A stretch of DNA of 64,000 nt from Serratia surfactantfaciens (lineage in GTDB: Bacteria; Pseudomonadota; Gammaproteobacteria; Enterobacterales; Enterobacteriaceae): assembly GCF_001642805.2 (NCBI RefSeq), contig NZ_CP016948.1:2480001-2544000 (forward strand), given 5' to 3'. A program made the translations under genes and the position numbers. Below the pieces are notes generated by a model, which saw nothing but the letters and a program-made list of their open reading frames with translations, did no database searches and had not been told where the DNA came from. This document shows, one piece after another, positions 9,947 through 18,405 of the stretch (positions are counted from its first letter, which is position 1; every line of letters begins with the position of its first letter).

Positions 9947-11290
9947 TTACAGGTCAGCGACCCACTTCTCCAGCTCCCCCGCACGTTCCGCATCGATATA
10001 GCTGGTGGCCCAGCCAAACAGGTAAGCGAAGGCGAAAATGCCCACCGTCGACGACACCAGCGTCGGCGCGAAAAACGCGGCGATAGCGGAAAGCGTATAC
10101 CCTGCGCCGATCGACAACCCGAGCGCTTCGAGCTGGTTGCGGAACGCTTTCCAGTTGCCCGTTGAGAAACCTTCAATCGCGGCGTTTACCAGATCCGCGC
10201 CTTTGATCGCCCAATCCACCCCGGTGAAGACCTTGCCCAATACCCGCGCATTGCGGGCATACTGTTCCGCATCGATCATTTTCAGCCAGGTGACAATCGC
10301 CGCTTTGTCCTGCGCCTTGAGTTTTTTGTTCAGGCCCTTCGTCAATTGCTCGTAGGTTTTCTCCGCATCTTGCACGTTGCGGATATATTTTCCTTGTATT
10401 CCCGCCTCCAAATCCTTGGCGAGTTTGGCGTATTTCGCGCCTATCTTTTCCGCGATATCTTTATTGATACCTGCGGCCAGGCTGACGCCATCCTTGATGG
10501 CTTTTAATTCCGCATTTTGATATTCGACGAATTCCTTAACGATCGTTTTTACCGAGCCGGGCGATTTTACCGGTTTGCCGTTGGCATATTTCACCTCCAT
10601 GGCATTCAGATTATCCCCTCTCACCACGGCGATAAACGCGGGCCGGTTCTTATTGGCCTTATAGTAGAGGTTGTAGGTCGCCACTCCGTCTTGCTTTTCC
10701 ACCTTCAAATGATGAAAACCGTAGTAACTCCCGGTCGTGCGGGTCGTCGAGAATTCGCCGGTTTTGCCGTTGCCATGCCAGCCGCTGACGGGCCGATCGC
10801 GATGCGAGTCTGTCACGAAACTGCCTAACGAAGAGGCGCCGATCTGCCCGGCATTCAGGCCATTGTTGCCGCCTTTGCTAGGAGTTGAGGGCTTGCGCGC
10901 ATGGCCGGTTTCGATATCCCCGATCGCCACTGTCACCCCCTTGGCGTTGACCCCCATCACCAGCCCCCCCAGGCCAATGTGCTTCGCCTGCTCGGCCGTC
11001 AAACCGGTGGCGGAAAGGCTCAGCGTGCCGGATGGGCTGACGCTTTCAATATGCAATTTCGCATCCGGGTTAATTCTGCGCGCCGCCTTAATCACCGCCT
11101 CCAGCTTCATGCGCAGCGCCGGATCGTTTTGGATCGCCGCTATCTGTTGCTGTTCCGGGCTGTTGCCAACGCCGGCGCCGCCGCGATCGCCGGAATGGCC
11201 TTTATCGCCGCCCCCTGGCTCAGGGCCCGTACCGCGTTCAGAACTCCAGTTAGTCCCATCTCCTTTACCGCCATAATTAAATCCAGGCAT
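9947..11290 (-). CDS. Pore-forming colicin-like bacteriocin (colicin A/N type mosaic)
   Basis: A 447-residue bacteriocin. The Gly-rich N-terminus (MPGFNYGGKGDGTNWSSE) is almost identical, as I recall it, to the Tol-dependent translocation segment of colicin A. The middle (about 200-275; TYNLYYKANKNRP, MEVKYANGK) resembles the receptor region of colicin N. The C-terminal ~180 residues form a helical pore domain ending in a hydrophobic hairpin (about 393-425), as in colicins A, N and S4. It would enter via TolA/TolB and depolarise the inner membrane of related bacteria. AAGGA precedes the start. There is no immunity gene in the usual antiparallel position downstream (only 52 bases separate it from the RbsD-like gene), no lysis gene, and I see no LexA box upstream. 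Identity is confident; activity is untested. Confidence 0.88.
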   Translation of the reverse strand: MPGFNYGGKGDGTNWSSERGTGPEPGGGDKGHSGDRGGAGVGNSPEQQQIAAIQNDPALRMKLEAVIKAARRINPDAKLHIESVSPSGTLSLSATGLTAEQAKHIGLGGLVMGVNAKGVTVAIGDIETGHARKPSTPSKGGNNGLNAGQIGASSLGSFVTDSHRDRPVSGWHGNGKTGEFSTTRTTGSYYGFHHLKVEKQDGVATYNLYYKANKNRPAFIAVVRGDNLNAMEVKYANGKPVKSPGSVKTIVKEFVEYQNAELKAIKDGVSLAAGINKDIAEKIGAKYAKLAKDLEAGIQGKYIRNVQDAEKTYEQLTKGLNKKLKAQDKAAIVTWLKMIDAEQYARNARVLGKVFTGVDWAIKGADLVNAAIEGFSTGNWKAFRNQLEALGLSIGAGYTLSAIAAFFAPTLVSSTVGIFAFAYLFGWATSYIDAERAGELEKWVADL

Positions 11291-11549
11291 ATGCTTTCAT
11301 CCTTATTTCGTTTTATTTTTAAGATGCCGATATTCTCGTTTAACGCGGATTGACACGCGCATTATCCCTATCGGCAAACCGTTTTTAGCTGCCCGTCATT
11401 TATAAAAAACTGCAGAAATAAGGACAACGGATGGCGGCTGTCTGGTCGGTGAAACAAATAGGATCGCGTCTGCAGAACCTGAATATATCGCCGCGGGACA
11501 CACCTGGATGGCTGCGACCTGTTCAGAAGTCATTGGCACATACCATGAA

Positions 11550-11576
11550 TTGCAATTACAATCATCGCACTTGCAA
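11550..11576 (+). promoter_or_regulatory. TTGCAA-type hexamer array before the E1-like half gene
   Basis: Four hexamers lie in two abutted pairs separated by 3 bp: TTGCAA (11550), TTACAA (11556), then TCGCAC (11565), TTGCAA (11571). The same 6+6+3+6+6 arrangement recurs at 13184-13210 upstream of the full-length E1 gene. A MarR-family regulator encoded between the two E1 genes is the obvious candidate binder. The rest of the 305-base gap (11291-11595) holds the bacteriocin promoter region and nothing else I recognise. Confidence 0.65.
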
Positions 11577-11595
11577 CTTAAAGAGAATGCTCCGC

Positions 11596-12675
11596 ATGTC
11601 GCCTCAACGTATAACACTGCCCGCCGCCTCGGCCAGAACCCAAACCCTGGCCGAAGCCTGTATCCGCAAGATGACCTCCGCCAGCCAAAAAGCCGGCGCT
11701 TCGCGCCCTTCTGCCAGCGCCTGGACGGCGCAAACTCTGGGCGAACTCAACGCCAGCGGCGACATCTGGCTTATCGACGGCAGAAGGCGCGCCGAGCCGC
11801 CGATTTCCCGCTACGCCACCGCCTGGCCGCTCTGGTTTGGCCATCAATCAGAGCGTTATGAGAAGCCGCTGTTTTACTTCGTCAACACGCCCTTGGTGGA
11901 CATGCTCCGCGGGCTTGAGCCGGAAACCAATCGCAAGGGGATTTTCATCAGCGATGCAGATACCGGCAGTGCCGATTTGCCGAAAGGCGTTCAGGCCTGG
12001 TTCCCGCTTCAGCTCACGGGCATGCAGGGCTGGTTGCCTTTCGATCCGGCCAATGCCAGAGAAACCGGCGCGATACTCCATCACGCCCTGCGCGCGCTCT
12101 ATCTGGAGGGAACGAGAAAGATGGTGTATCTCGCGACCAACGCAGACAATGGCCCCCTCTCTTCAGGGGAGCCGTTTGTCGCAGAACAGGCGTTCAGGGG
12201 AATGTATCGCGTCGCCACCGCGGCAGACTCACCGTTGCAGGTTCGTCTGTGCGGCGCCGGCCGTGCGCTCGCCCGCGTTCAGCAGGCGGCCGAGGTATTG
12301 AAAAACTGGGGGATTGCGTCTGAAATCTGGAGCTGCCCCAGCTACACGCGGTTGGCGCAGGACGCCGAACTCGCCGACATGCAGCGCCAGGACAGCGGCG
12401 GCAAATGCCATCTGAAAACGTGCCTGGGTGCCGGGAATGCCCCCGTCGTCGCCGTCACCGACTACTCGCACCTGATTGCCAATCAGCTCAAGCGATTCAT
12501 TCCCGCACGCTTTGCCGCGGTGGGCTCAGATTCACGGGTGCGCGGCGAAATCCACTACCCGCAGGCGGAATGGATTGCGCTCTGCGCCCTCAAACTGCTG
12601 GCCGACGAGCAGAAAATCCCTTCGGCGCTGATCGCCGATGCGCTGCGCGTTCTGCACATCACACCCGCTGCCTGA
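11596..12675 (+). CDS. Stand-alone C-terminal half of a pyruvate-dehydrogenase-E1-like protein
   Basis: A 359-residue protein whose last ~230 residues align with the C-terminal part of the full-length E1 encoded at 13268. FDPANARETGAILHHALRAL parallels YDPTYAYELAVIVQSGMRRM. VRLCGAGRALARVQQAAEVL and WGIASEIWSCPSYTRL match the transketolase C-terminal domain. VVAVTDYSHLIANQLKRFIP matches VVATDYMKIVGDQIKPFLP, and ALKLLADE is shared. The N-terminal ~110 residues do not resemble the thiamine-diphosphate domain, and no GDG...N cofactor motif is present, so it cannot be an independent dehydrogenase. The chosen start has AAGAGA 9 bases upstream; earlier in-frame starts would run through the operator hexamers. 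It ends one base before the convergent MarR gene. It could be a degenerate paralogue or an accessory or regulatory subunit. Confidence 0.75.
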   Translation: MSPQRITLPAASARTQTLAEACIRKMTSASQKAGASRPSASAWTAQTLGELNASGDIWLIDGRRRAEPPISRYATAWPLWFGHQSERYEKPLFYFVNTPLVDMLRGLEPETNRKGIFISDADTGSADLPKGVQAWFPLQLTGMQGWLPFDPANARETGAILHHALRALYLEGTRKMVYLATNADNGPLSSGEPFVAEQAFRGMYRVATAADSPLQVRLCGAGRALARVQQAAEVLKNWGIASEIWSCPSYTRLAQDAELADMQRQDSGGKCHLKTCLGAGNAPVVAVTDYSHLIANQLKRFIPARFAAVGSDSRVRGEIHYPQAEWIALCALKLLADEQKIPSALIADALRVLHITPAA

Positions 12676-13113
12676 TCACTCTCTGGCCAGCTGCATCGCG
12701 TTGTCCAACGCGTCGGAGAAGCGTGCGATCTCTTCTTCGCTGAACTGGTTGAGAAAATGGGTGTTGACCACCGTGCGGTAGATCTCCCACATCTTTTTCC
12801 GCAGGGCCTTGCCTTCCTCGGTGATAGTCGCGAAGGAGGCCCGGCGATCGTCATCCGATCGAAAACGCGTGACCAGCCGCTCTTTTTCCAGGCGATCCAT
12901 CAGGCGGGTCAGGTTGTAACGCTCAATCACCAACACGTCCGCCAGCTCATGCATGCGGCGTGTGCCGTTTTCCCCGCTTTCCAATCCCCATAACACGTCA
13001 TACCAGGCGTAAACCGGCAGCCCCGCCTCCGACAACTTCGCCTCTATCTTTCTGATCATCGCCCGATGCGCGCGCACAAAGGAGAACCACAGGTCGGGTT
13101 GTTTATCTGTCAT
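12676..13113 (-). CDS. MarR-family transcriptional regulator
   Basis: A 145-residue MarR protein with the winged-helix core MHELADVLVIERYNLTRLMDRLEKERLVTR and wing SDDDRRASFATITEEG. The frame is open 34 codons further upstream, but that stretch simply translates the TTGCAA hexamer array (giving repeated QL pairs); GAGA precedes the start at 13113. It is divergent from the full-length E1 gene and convergent with the half-E1 gene. Both of those carry the same hexamer array, so it probably represses both and itself, releasing DNA on binding a small aromatic or keto acid. The regulon assignment is inference. Confidence 0.9.
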   Translation of the reverse strand: MTDKQPDLWFSFVRAHRAMIRKIEAKLSEAGLPVYAWYDVLWGLESGENGTRRMHELADVLVIERYNLTRLMDRLEKERLVTRFRSDDDRRASFATITEEGKALRKKMWEIYRTVVNTHFLNQFSEEEIARFSDALDNAMQLARE

Positions 13114-13140
13114 GTCATTTTTCTCGTCAAAAGCGGTGAG

Positions 13141-13210
13141 TTGCAATTGCAATTGTAAAGGGATAGAGTGGCTTTCGCCATTGTTGCATTTGCAACTCTT
13201 GCACTTGCAA
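13141..13210. promoter_or_regulatory. Hexamer operator array in the marR/E1 divergent promoter
   Basis: Close to the marR start lie three tandem hexamers TTGCAA, TTGCAA, TTGTAA (13141-13158). Further on are TTGCAT, TTGCAA, a 3-bp gap, TTGCAC, TTGCAA (13184-13210). TTGCAA is its own reverse complement, so the array reads the same on both strands. The second block has the same spacing as the array at 11550-11576. Confidence 0.65.
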
Positions 13211-13267
13211 TTCAATAAACCCCTGTATCGCTCAGCGCCTTATCAGGTAAGTACATTTGGAGCTTTT

Positions 13268-15943
13268 ATGAACCAACCCGTGGTTAAAGCAGATCTTGAC
13301 CCGCAAGAGACGGCTGAATGGCTTGAGGCATTTGAAGGCGTCACCGATATCGATGGCCGTGAGCGCGCGCATTTTTTACTGGAGAAAATGGCCGAAGCCG
13401 ATCAGCGAAAACACGGCGATTTCTTCAGCCTGGTCACCACGCCCTACGTGAACACCATTCCGGCTTATAAGCAGCCGACGTATCCCGGCGATCTGGCCGC
13501 TGAAGCGCGCATCAATGCGTTTATTCGCTGGAACGCCATGGCGATGGTGCTGCGCGCCGGCAAACATTCCAACGTTGGCGGGCATATCGCCACCTACCAG
13601 TCGGCCGCAGTGCTTTACGATGTGGGATTCATGCACTTCTTCCGTGGGCGCACCGATGATTTCGCCGGCGACATGGTGTATATCCAGGGCCACTCCGCCC
13701 CCGGTATTTATGGCCGTGCCTATCTCGAAGGCCGCATCGACGAGGAGCTGCTCGACAACTTTCGTCGCGAATCCGCGCACCGTGGCCTCTCCTCCTACCC
13801 GCACCCGCGGCTGATGCCGGATTTCTGGCAATATCCCACCGTTTCGATGGGGCTGGGGCCGCTGACCGCCGCCTACCAGGCGCGCTACATGCGTTATCTG
13901 GAATACCGCGAGCTGAAACCTCACCAGGGAAGAAAGGTGTGGGCGTTCCTCGGCGACGGCGAGATGGATCAACCGGAATCGCTGGCGGCGATTGCGCTGG
14001 GCGGACGAGAAAAACTCGATAACCTGATCTTCGTCGTGAACTGTAACCTGCAGCGGCTGGATGGCCCCGTGCGCGGCAACGGCAAGATCATTCAGGAACT
14101 GGAGGGCACCTTCAAAGCCGCCGGCTGGCAGGTAATCAAGGTGATCTGGGGCAGCGGCTGGGACAAACTGCTGCAAAAAGACCGCTCCGGACTGCTGATG
14201 CAGCGGATGATGGAGTGCGTCGACGGCGATTACCAGACCTTCAAATCGCAAAGCGGCGCCTATGTGCGGGAGCATTTCTTCGGCAAGTACCCGGAATTGC
14301 TCGAGCTGGTCGCCGACCTGAGCGACGATGAGATCTGGGCGCTGCACCGTGGCGGCCACGATCCGCAAAAGGTGTACGCCGCCTACCATCAGGCGGTGCA
14401 TACCACGGGCAGACCGACGGTGGTGCTGGCCAAAACCGTCAAAGGGTTTGGCATGGGGGAAGCCGGTGAAGGGCAGAACATCAACCACCAGCTGAAAAAA
14501 ATGAGCCAGGATGCGGTGAAAGCCTTCCGCGACCGTTTAGGGCTGACAATCTCCGACGCCCAACTGGCAGAGATCCCTTACCTGAAGCCTGAACCCGACA
14601 GCGCGGCGGCGAAGTACATCACCGCGACGCGCACTGCGCTGGGCGGCTACATCCCTGCCCGCTTCGGCCAATCCGCTCCGCTGGCGATACCGGAACTATC
14701 GCGCTTCGACGGCCTGCTGAAGGGCAGCGGCGAACGCAACATGTCGACCACCATGGCTTTCGTCAATATCCTCGGCACGCTGCTCAAAGACGCCAACATC
14801 GGCAAACTGATTGTGCCCATCGTGCCGGACGAATCGCGCACGTTCGGCATGGAAGGCCTGTTCCGCCAGATTGGCATCCATTCCTGGCTCGGCCAGCTGT
14901 ATACCCCGCAAGACGCCGGGCAGCTCAGCTACTACAAAGAGGCCAAAGACGGCCAGATTTTGCAGGAAGGCATCAACGAATCCGGCGCGATATCGACCTG
15001 GATCGCCGCCGGCACCGCCTACAGCAACCACGATGTCGCGACAATCCCGTTCTATATCTTTTACTCCATGTTCGGGCTGCAGCGGGTGGGCGATCTCGCC
15101 TGGGCAGCGGCAGACGCGCGCACCAAGGGCTTCCTGCTCGGCGCCACCTCCGGCAGAACCACCCTGATGGGTGAAGGCTTGCAGCATGACGACGGCCACA
15201 GCCACGTGCTGTCTTCCGTCATTCCCAGCTGCGTCTCCTACGATCCGACCTATGCCTATGAACTCGCAGTGATCGTTCAGAGCGGCATGCGCAGGATGTT
15301 CGTTGAACAAGAGGATATTTACTACTACATCACCTTGCTCAACGAAGGATACCCGCAGCCGCCGATGCCGGCGGGCGTGGAGGACGGGATTATCCAGGGC
15401 GCCTATTTGCTCAAACAGAACGAAACGGCAAACCAAGAGAGCCCGCGCGCTCAGCTGGTCGCCAGCGGCGCCATCATGCGCGAGGCGCTGGCGGCGGCGG
15501 CGCTGTTGGCCGAGGACTTTGGCGTCGCCAGCGATATCTGGAGTGCCACCAGCCTGAGCGAACTGCGCCGTAACGGCATGGCGGCCGAACGCTGGAACCT
15601 GCTGCACCCGGAAGACCCGCCGAAAGTCCCTTATATACAGAGTCTGCTGGCGGCGCATCCTGGCCCGGTGGTGGTGGCGACGGACTATATGAAGATCGTC
15701 GGCGATCAGATCAAACCGTTCTTGCCGGACCGCGCCTTTATCACCTTGGGCACCGATGGCTTTGGCCGCTCGGACACTCGCGAGGCGCTACGTGAGTTCT
15801 TCGAGGTCAACCGCCATTTCATCGCGCTCGCCGCGTTGAAACTGCTGGCTGACGAAGGCCGTATCGCCCGCAGCGAGGTCAACCGCGCCATGGTGCTGTA
15901 CGGCATCGCCCCCGATAAGCCGGATCCGGCGGCGGTGAAGTAA
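13268..15943 (+). CDS. Homodimeric pyruvate dehydrogenase E1-type 2-oxo acid dehydrogenase
   Basis: An 891-residue protein of the AceE type (E. coli AceE is 887). The thiamine-diphosphate motif begins at GDGEMDQPES near residue 229 and closes at VVNCN. Other family stretches are GHISTYQSAA-like GGHIATYQSA, SYPHPRLMPDFWQ, GEAGEGQNINHQ, PDESRTFGMEGLFR, LMGEGLQHDDGHSH and the C-terminal domain. It should decarboxylate pyruvate or a close 2-oxo acid and pass the acyl group to an E2 partner. No aceF or lpd gene is nearby, so it is a second copy separate from the main PDH operon. A comparable arrangement is MdeB of Pseudomonas, a 2-oxobutyrate dehydrogenase E1. GGAG precedes 13268; the apparent longer N-terminus reads through operator DNA. 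Confidence 0.9.
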   Translation: MNQPVVKADLDPQETAEWLEAFEGVTDIDGRERAHFLLEKMAEADQRKHGDFFSLVTTPYVNTIPAYKQPTYPGDLAAEARINAFIRWNAMAMVLRAGKHSNVGGHIATYQSAAVLYDVGFMHFFRGRTDDFAGDMVYIQGHSAPGIYGRAYLEGRIDEELLDNFRRESAHRGLSSYPHPRLMPDFWQYPTVSMGLGPLTAAYQARYMRYLEYRELKPHQGRKVWAFLGDGEMDQPESLAAIALGGREKLDNLIFVVNCNLQRLDGPVRGNGKIIQELEGTFKAAGWQVIKVIWGSGWDKLLQKDRSGLLMQRMMECVDGDYQTFKSQSGAYVREHFFGKYPELLELVADLSDDEIWALHRGGHDPQKVYAAYHQAVHTTGRPTVVLAKTVKGFGMGEAGEGQNINHQLKKMSQDAVKAFRDRLGLTISDAQLAEIPYLKPEPDSAAAKYITATRTALGGYIPARFGQSAPLAIPELSRFDGLLKGSGERNMSTTMAFVNILGTLLKDANIGKLIVPIVPDESRTFGMEGLFRQIGIHSWLGQLYTPQDAGQLSYYKEAKDGQILQEGINESGAISTWIAAGTAYSNHDVATIPFYIFYSMFGLQRVGDLAWAAADARTKGFLLGATSGRTTLMGEGLQHDDGHSHVLSSVIPSCVSYDPTYAYELAVIVQSGMRRMFVEQEDIYYYITLLNEGYPQPPMPAGVEDGIIQGAYLLKQNETANQESPRAQLVASGAIMREALAAAALLAEDFGVASDIWSATSLSELRRNGMAAERWNLLHPEDPPKVPYIQSLLAAHPGPVVVATDYMKIVGDQIKPFLPDRAFITLGTDGFGRSDTREALREFFEVNRHFIALAALKLLADEGRIARSEVNRAMVLYGIAPDKPDPAAVK

Positions 15944-15970
15944 CACTCAGCCTACCCACGCCGCCGGTTG

Positions 15971-17287
15971 TTACCCGCGGCGTTTTTCTTCCTTCGACTC
16001 GGCTGCGCGCGGCGCCCGCTCCCCCAGCCGCACCACCGGGATATCCGCCAGCCGGGTGGTGTAGGCCGGCGACAGCATTTCGCGCTTCATTTGCCACGGC
16101 TTGACGATCCCCTGCCCGGCGAACCACACACGCCCGCGCCCCTCCTGATTCAGACGATCGATGGTCGCCATCAGCTGACTGCCGTTGCGGCGCGGCGGAC
16201 AGTCGTCGAACAGGTCGATCTGCGCCATGGCGGCGGCGCTGAAATCCCCCAGCACCACGCCGCCCTTCAGGTAGCGTCGCCCTTCCTGCCAGATGCTCTC
16301 CAGCGCGCGCACCGCCATGGCGATAATGTCGCGGCTGTCGTTGCTCGGCGTTTGCAGCCGGGCGGTGCCCATATTGCTGTAATACCCTTCGCCCGCCGAA
16401 TGCGGGCTGGTTTTGATAAACACCGACACATTGCGACAGTAGCGCTTTTCCTGCCGCAGCTTCTCGGCGGCGCGTTCGGCGTAGCTGCAGATCGCCTCGC
16501 GCATGTGCGGGTAATGCGTCAGGCGCTGGCCGAACGAACGGGAACAGATGATCTGCTCTTTGGCCGCCGCTTCATCCTCCCATTGCAGGCATGACTCGCC
16601 GCGCAGCTCTCGTATCGTGCGCTCCAGCACCACGCTGAAGGTTTTACGCGCCAGCCGGGTATCGCAGTCCGCCAGCTGCAGCGCGGTGTGAATGCCCATC
16701 GCCTGCAGCTGACGGGTCAGGCGGCGGCCCACGCCCCACACCTCCTCCACCGGGATTAACGCCAGCAGCTTGCGCTGGCGCGCCGGATCGGACAAGTCCA
16801 CCACGCCGCCGGTCCCCCGCCATTTCTTGGAGGCAAAGTTAGCCAACTTGGCCAGCGTTTTACTCGGTGCAATGCCGACCCCGACCGTCAAATGCAGCTC
16901 GCGCCGGATGCGATCGCGCACCCGATGACCGAACGGTTCCAGCGCCTCGCAGTGCGCCACGCCGTCCAGCCGCAGAAAGGCTTCGTCCAGCGAATAAATC
17001 TCCACCGCCGGCGCCATCTCCTCCAGCGTGTCCATCACCCGGCGGGACATATCGGCGTACAGCGCGTAGTTGGAGGAGAACACCGCGACGTTGCGGCGAC
17101 GCATCTCCTCTTTGATCTTGAAATAAGGCGCGCCCATCGGCACGCCCAGCGCCTTCGCCTCGGCGTTGCGGGCGATCACACAGCCGTCGTTGTTGGACAG
17201 CACGATCACCGACCGCCCTTGCAGATCGGGTCGGAAGATGGTTTCGCAGGAAGCGTAGAAGCTGTTGACGTCTACCAGGGCGAACAT
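15971..17287 (-). CDS. umuC: Y-family DNA polymerase V catalytic subunit UmuC
   Basis: A 438-residue UmuC, slightly longer than the E. coli protein (422). The Y-family active site is intact: MFALVDVNSFYASCE at the N-terminus, DGCVIARNAEAKALG, and EIYSLDEAFLRLDG with the catalytic Asp-Glu pair. Helix-hairpin-helix and little-finger regions follow (GIAPSKTLAKLANFASKK, VWGVGRRLTRQL). With UmuD' dimers it forms the error-prone translesion polymerase made during the SOS response. The start lies 2 bases after the umuD stop, so the two genes are co-transcribed from the LexA-controlled promoter at 17732. Confidence 0.95.
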   Translation of the reverse strand: MFALVDVNSFYASCETIFRPDLQGRSVIVLSNNDGCVIARNAEAKALGVPMGAPYFKIKEEMRRRNVAVFSSNYALYADMSRRVMDTLEEMAPAVEIYSLDEAFLRLDGVAHCEALEPFGHRVRDRIRRELHLTVGVGIAPSKTLAKLANFASKKWRGTGGVVDLSDPARQRKLLALIPVEEVWGVGRRLTRQLQAMGIHTALQLADCDTRLARKTFSVVLERTIRELRGESCLQWEDEAAAKEQIICSRSFGQRLTHYPHMREAICSYAERAAEKLRQEKRYCRNVSVFIKTSPHSAGEGYYSNMGTARLQTPSNDSRDIIAMAVRALESIWQEGRRYLKGGVVLGDFSAAAMAQIDLFDDCPPRRNGSQLMATIDRLNQEGRGRVWFAGQGIVKPWQMKREMLSPAYTTRLADIPVVRLGERAPRAAESKEEKRRG

Positions 17288-17289
17288 GG

Positions 17290-17724
17290 CTACAGTGCCG
17301 CGTAGACGATAAAGGTCACCACGCCGAAGATCTCCAGCTGCGCTTCGTCGTCGAACACGATAGGCGCGTAGGCGGGATTCATCGGCAACAGCCGCACGTC
17401 GGGCCGGCGCTGCAGTTTTTTGACGGTGAATTCGCCGTCCACCGCGGCGATCACGATATTGCCGTGCTCTGGCGTCAGGGCGCTGTCGACGATCAGCAGA
17501 TCGCCATCCCGAATATTGCCGTCGATCATCGATTCGCCGCTGGCGCGCACGAAATAGGTGGCGTTAGGATGGCGCACCAGCAGCTTGCCGATATCCAGCC
17601 GGCTCTCGACATAGTCCTGCGCCGGTGAAGGAAAGCCGCAGGCCACACGATCGGCAAACAGCGGTAACGTCAGGGGCTCACCTGGTGAAAAAGCATACAA
17701 CCTTGAAGTGCTCAGCATATTCAT
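17290..17724 (-). CDS. umuD: SOS translesion protein UmuD
   Basis: A 144-residue LexA-like peptidase. The cleavage-site region is [12 protein letters not shown] (Cys-Gly as in E. coli), the catalytic Ser is in [10 protein letters not shown] and the Lys in [12 protein letters not shown]. RecA-stimulated self-cleavage gives UmuD', which joins UmuC in Pol V. The start is uncertain: ATGs at 17724 and 17718 and a TTG at 17730 all lie close to the LexA box, and no strong ribosome site separates them. The first ~64 codons and the promoter are duplicated at 18992-19223. Confidence 0.95.
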   Translation of the reverse strand: MNMLSTSRLYAFSPGEPLTLPLFADRVACGFPSPAQDYVESRLDIGKLLVRHPNATYFVRASGESMIDGNIRDGDLLIVDSALTPEHGNIVIAAVDGEFTVKKLQRRPDVRLLPMNPAYAPIVFDDEAQLEIFGVVTFIVYAAL

Positions 17725-17765
17725 AACCAAACTGTATATTTATACAGTAAAGCATAAACAAAACG
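17534..17765. repeat. Left copy of the umuD 5'-end/promoter duplication
   Basis: This segment recurs at 18992-19223 in the same orientation, offset 1458 bases, with only a few substitutions. Weaker similarity continues to about 17910 (for example AATATAATAATTTTCTGAG and AAACTGTGGATAA in both copies). This copy belongs to the intact umuD. Confidence 0.85.
17732..17747 (-). promoter_or_regulatory. LexA box (SOS operator) of umuDC
   Basis: CTGTATATTTATACAG fits the enterobacterial LexA consensus CTG-N10-CAG, directly upstream of umuD. It predicts tight SOS repression of umuDC. Confidence 0.92.
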
Positions 17766-17912
17766 CGAACGCGTGCAACCCCTAATTCCCCGGCGGATCG
17801 CACTTTGCCGTGTAATATAATAATTTTCTGAGTGATTTTTCCTGCAACTTTTGGCGTTCTTCACGTGTGTTTGCACACATGATACCCACCAAAACTGTGG
17901 ATAATGCAGCAC

Positions 17913-18360
17913 TCAGACCGTTGGCGTATCGATGGGCAGGATGAGTGAGGGAATGTCATTGCGAACGGCGCCGACGGCGGGCGATACCGGTTGCCAGACG
18001 AAATCCTCTGCCTGCAGGCTGTACACGTCAGCCTGCATTTGACCAGAGGGCGGGACTAAGCGGGTGTCGAGCCAGTCGCGCGCGGCCGTCGGTCTCTGCT
18101 GCGTACAGCGCCGCAAAGAACAGCGGCAGGCCTTGCCTCAGCAAGAGCCCACGGGAGGAACGGCGGACGGCCTTACAAAATGACGCCAATAAAATTGCGA
18201 CTGGCAATGGCATCAATGGGACGGCCAGAGACGAAAGTCAGTACGTTATGCCAGGAGCTTGGGATAACCCGACAAACGCTGTACCGCCACATTTCCCCTG
18301 ATGGTCCACTGCGAGCTGACGGTATAAAGCTGCTCAACCGGGGATAATTTCAGCGGACGG
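17913..18360. other. Unassigned stretch inside the umuD duplication
   Basis: About 450 bases between the umuD promoter and the low-GC gene. The left two-thirds is GC-rich. It has short open frames on the minus strand, one of 67 codons at 17913-18116, but none has a ribosome site or recognisable family. It may be a fragment of a gene brought in with the rearrangement. Confidence 0.4.
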
Positions 18361-18389
18361 AAAAATCTGGGGTTCCGGCGTAGAACCCC
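18361..18389 (-). terminator. Rho-independent terminator of the small secreted-protein gene
   Basis: GGGGTTC (18369-18375) and GAACCCC (18383-18389) form the stem. Read on the minus strand it is followed by AGATTTTTCC. It lies just after the stop of the gene at 18406-18777. Confidence 0.75.
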
Positions 18390-18405
18390 GAATAAGGAAT
18401 AATCC

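Noticed and set aside
11291..11430. Search for a LexA box in front of the bacteriocin gene
   Set aside because: No CTG-N10-CAG match was found, so SOS control is not claimed.
11396..11617. 73-codon minus-strand frame as a bacteriocin immunity gene
   Set aside because: No membrane spans, no ribosome site, and it overlaps the hexamer operator.
13114..13215. Apparent N-terminal extension of the MarR protein with QLQLQL repeats
   Set aside because: It is the translation of tandem TTGCAA hexamers in the operator; the ribosome site supports the start at 13113.
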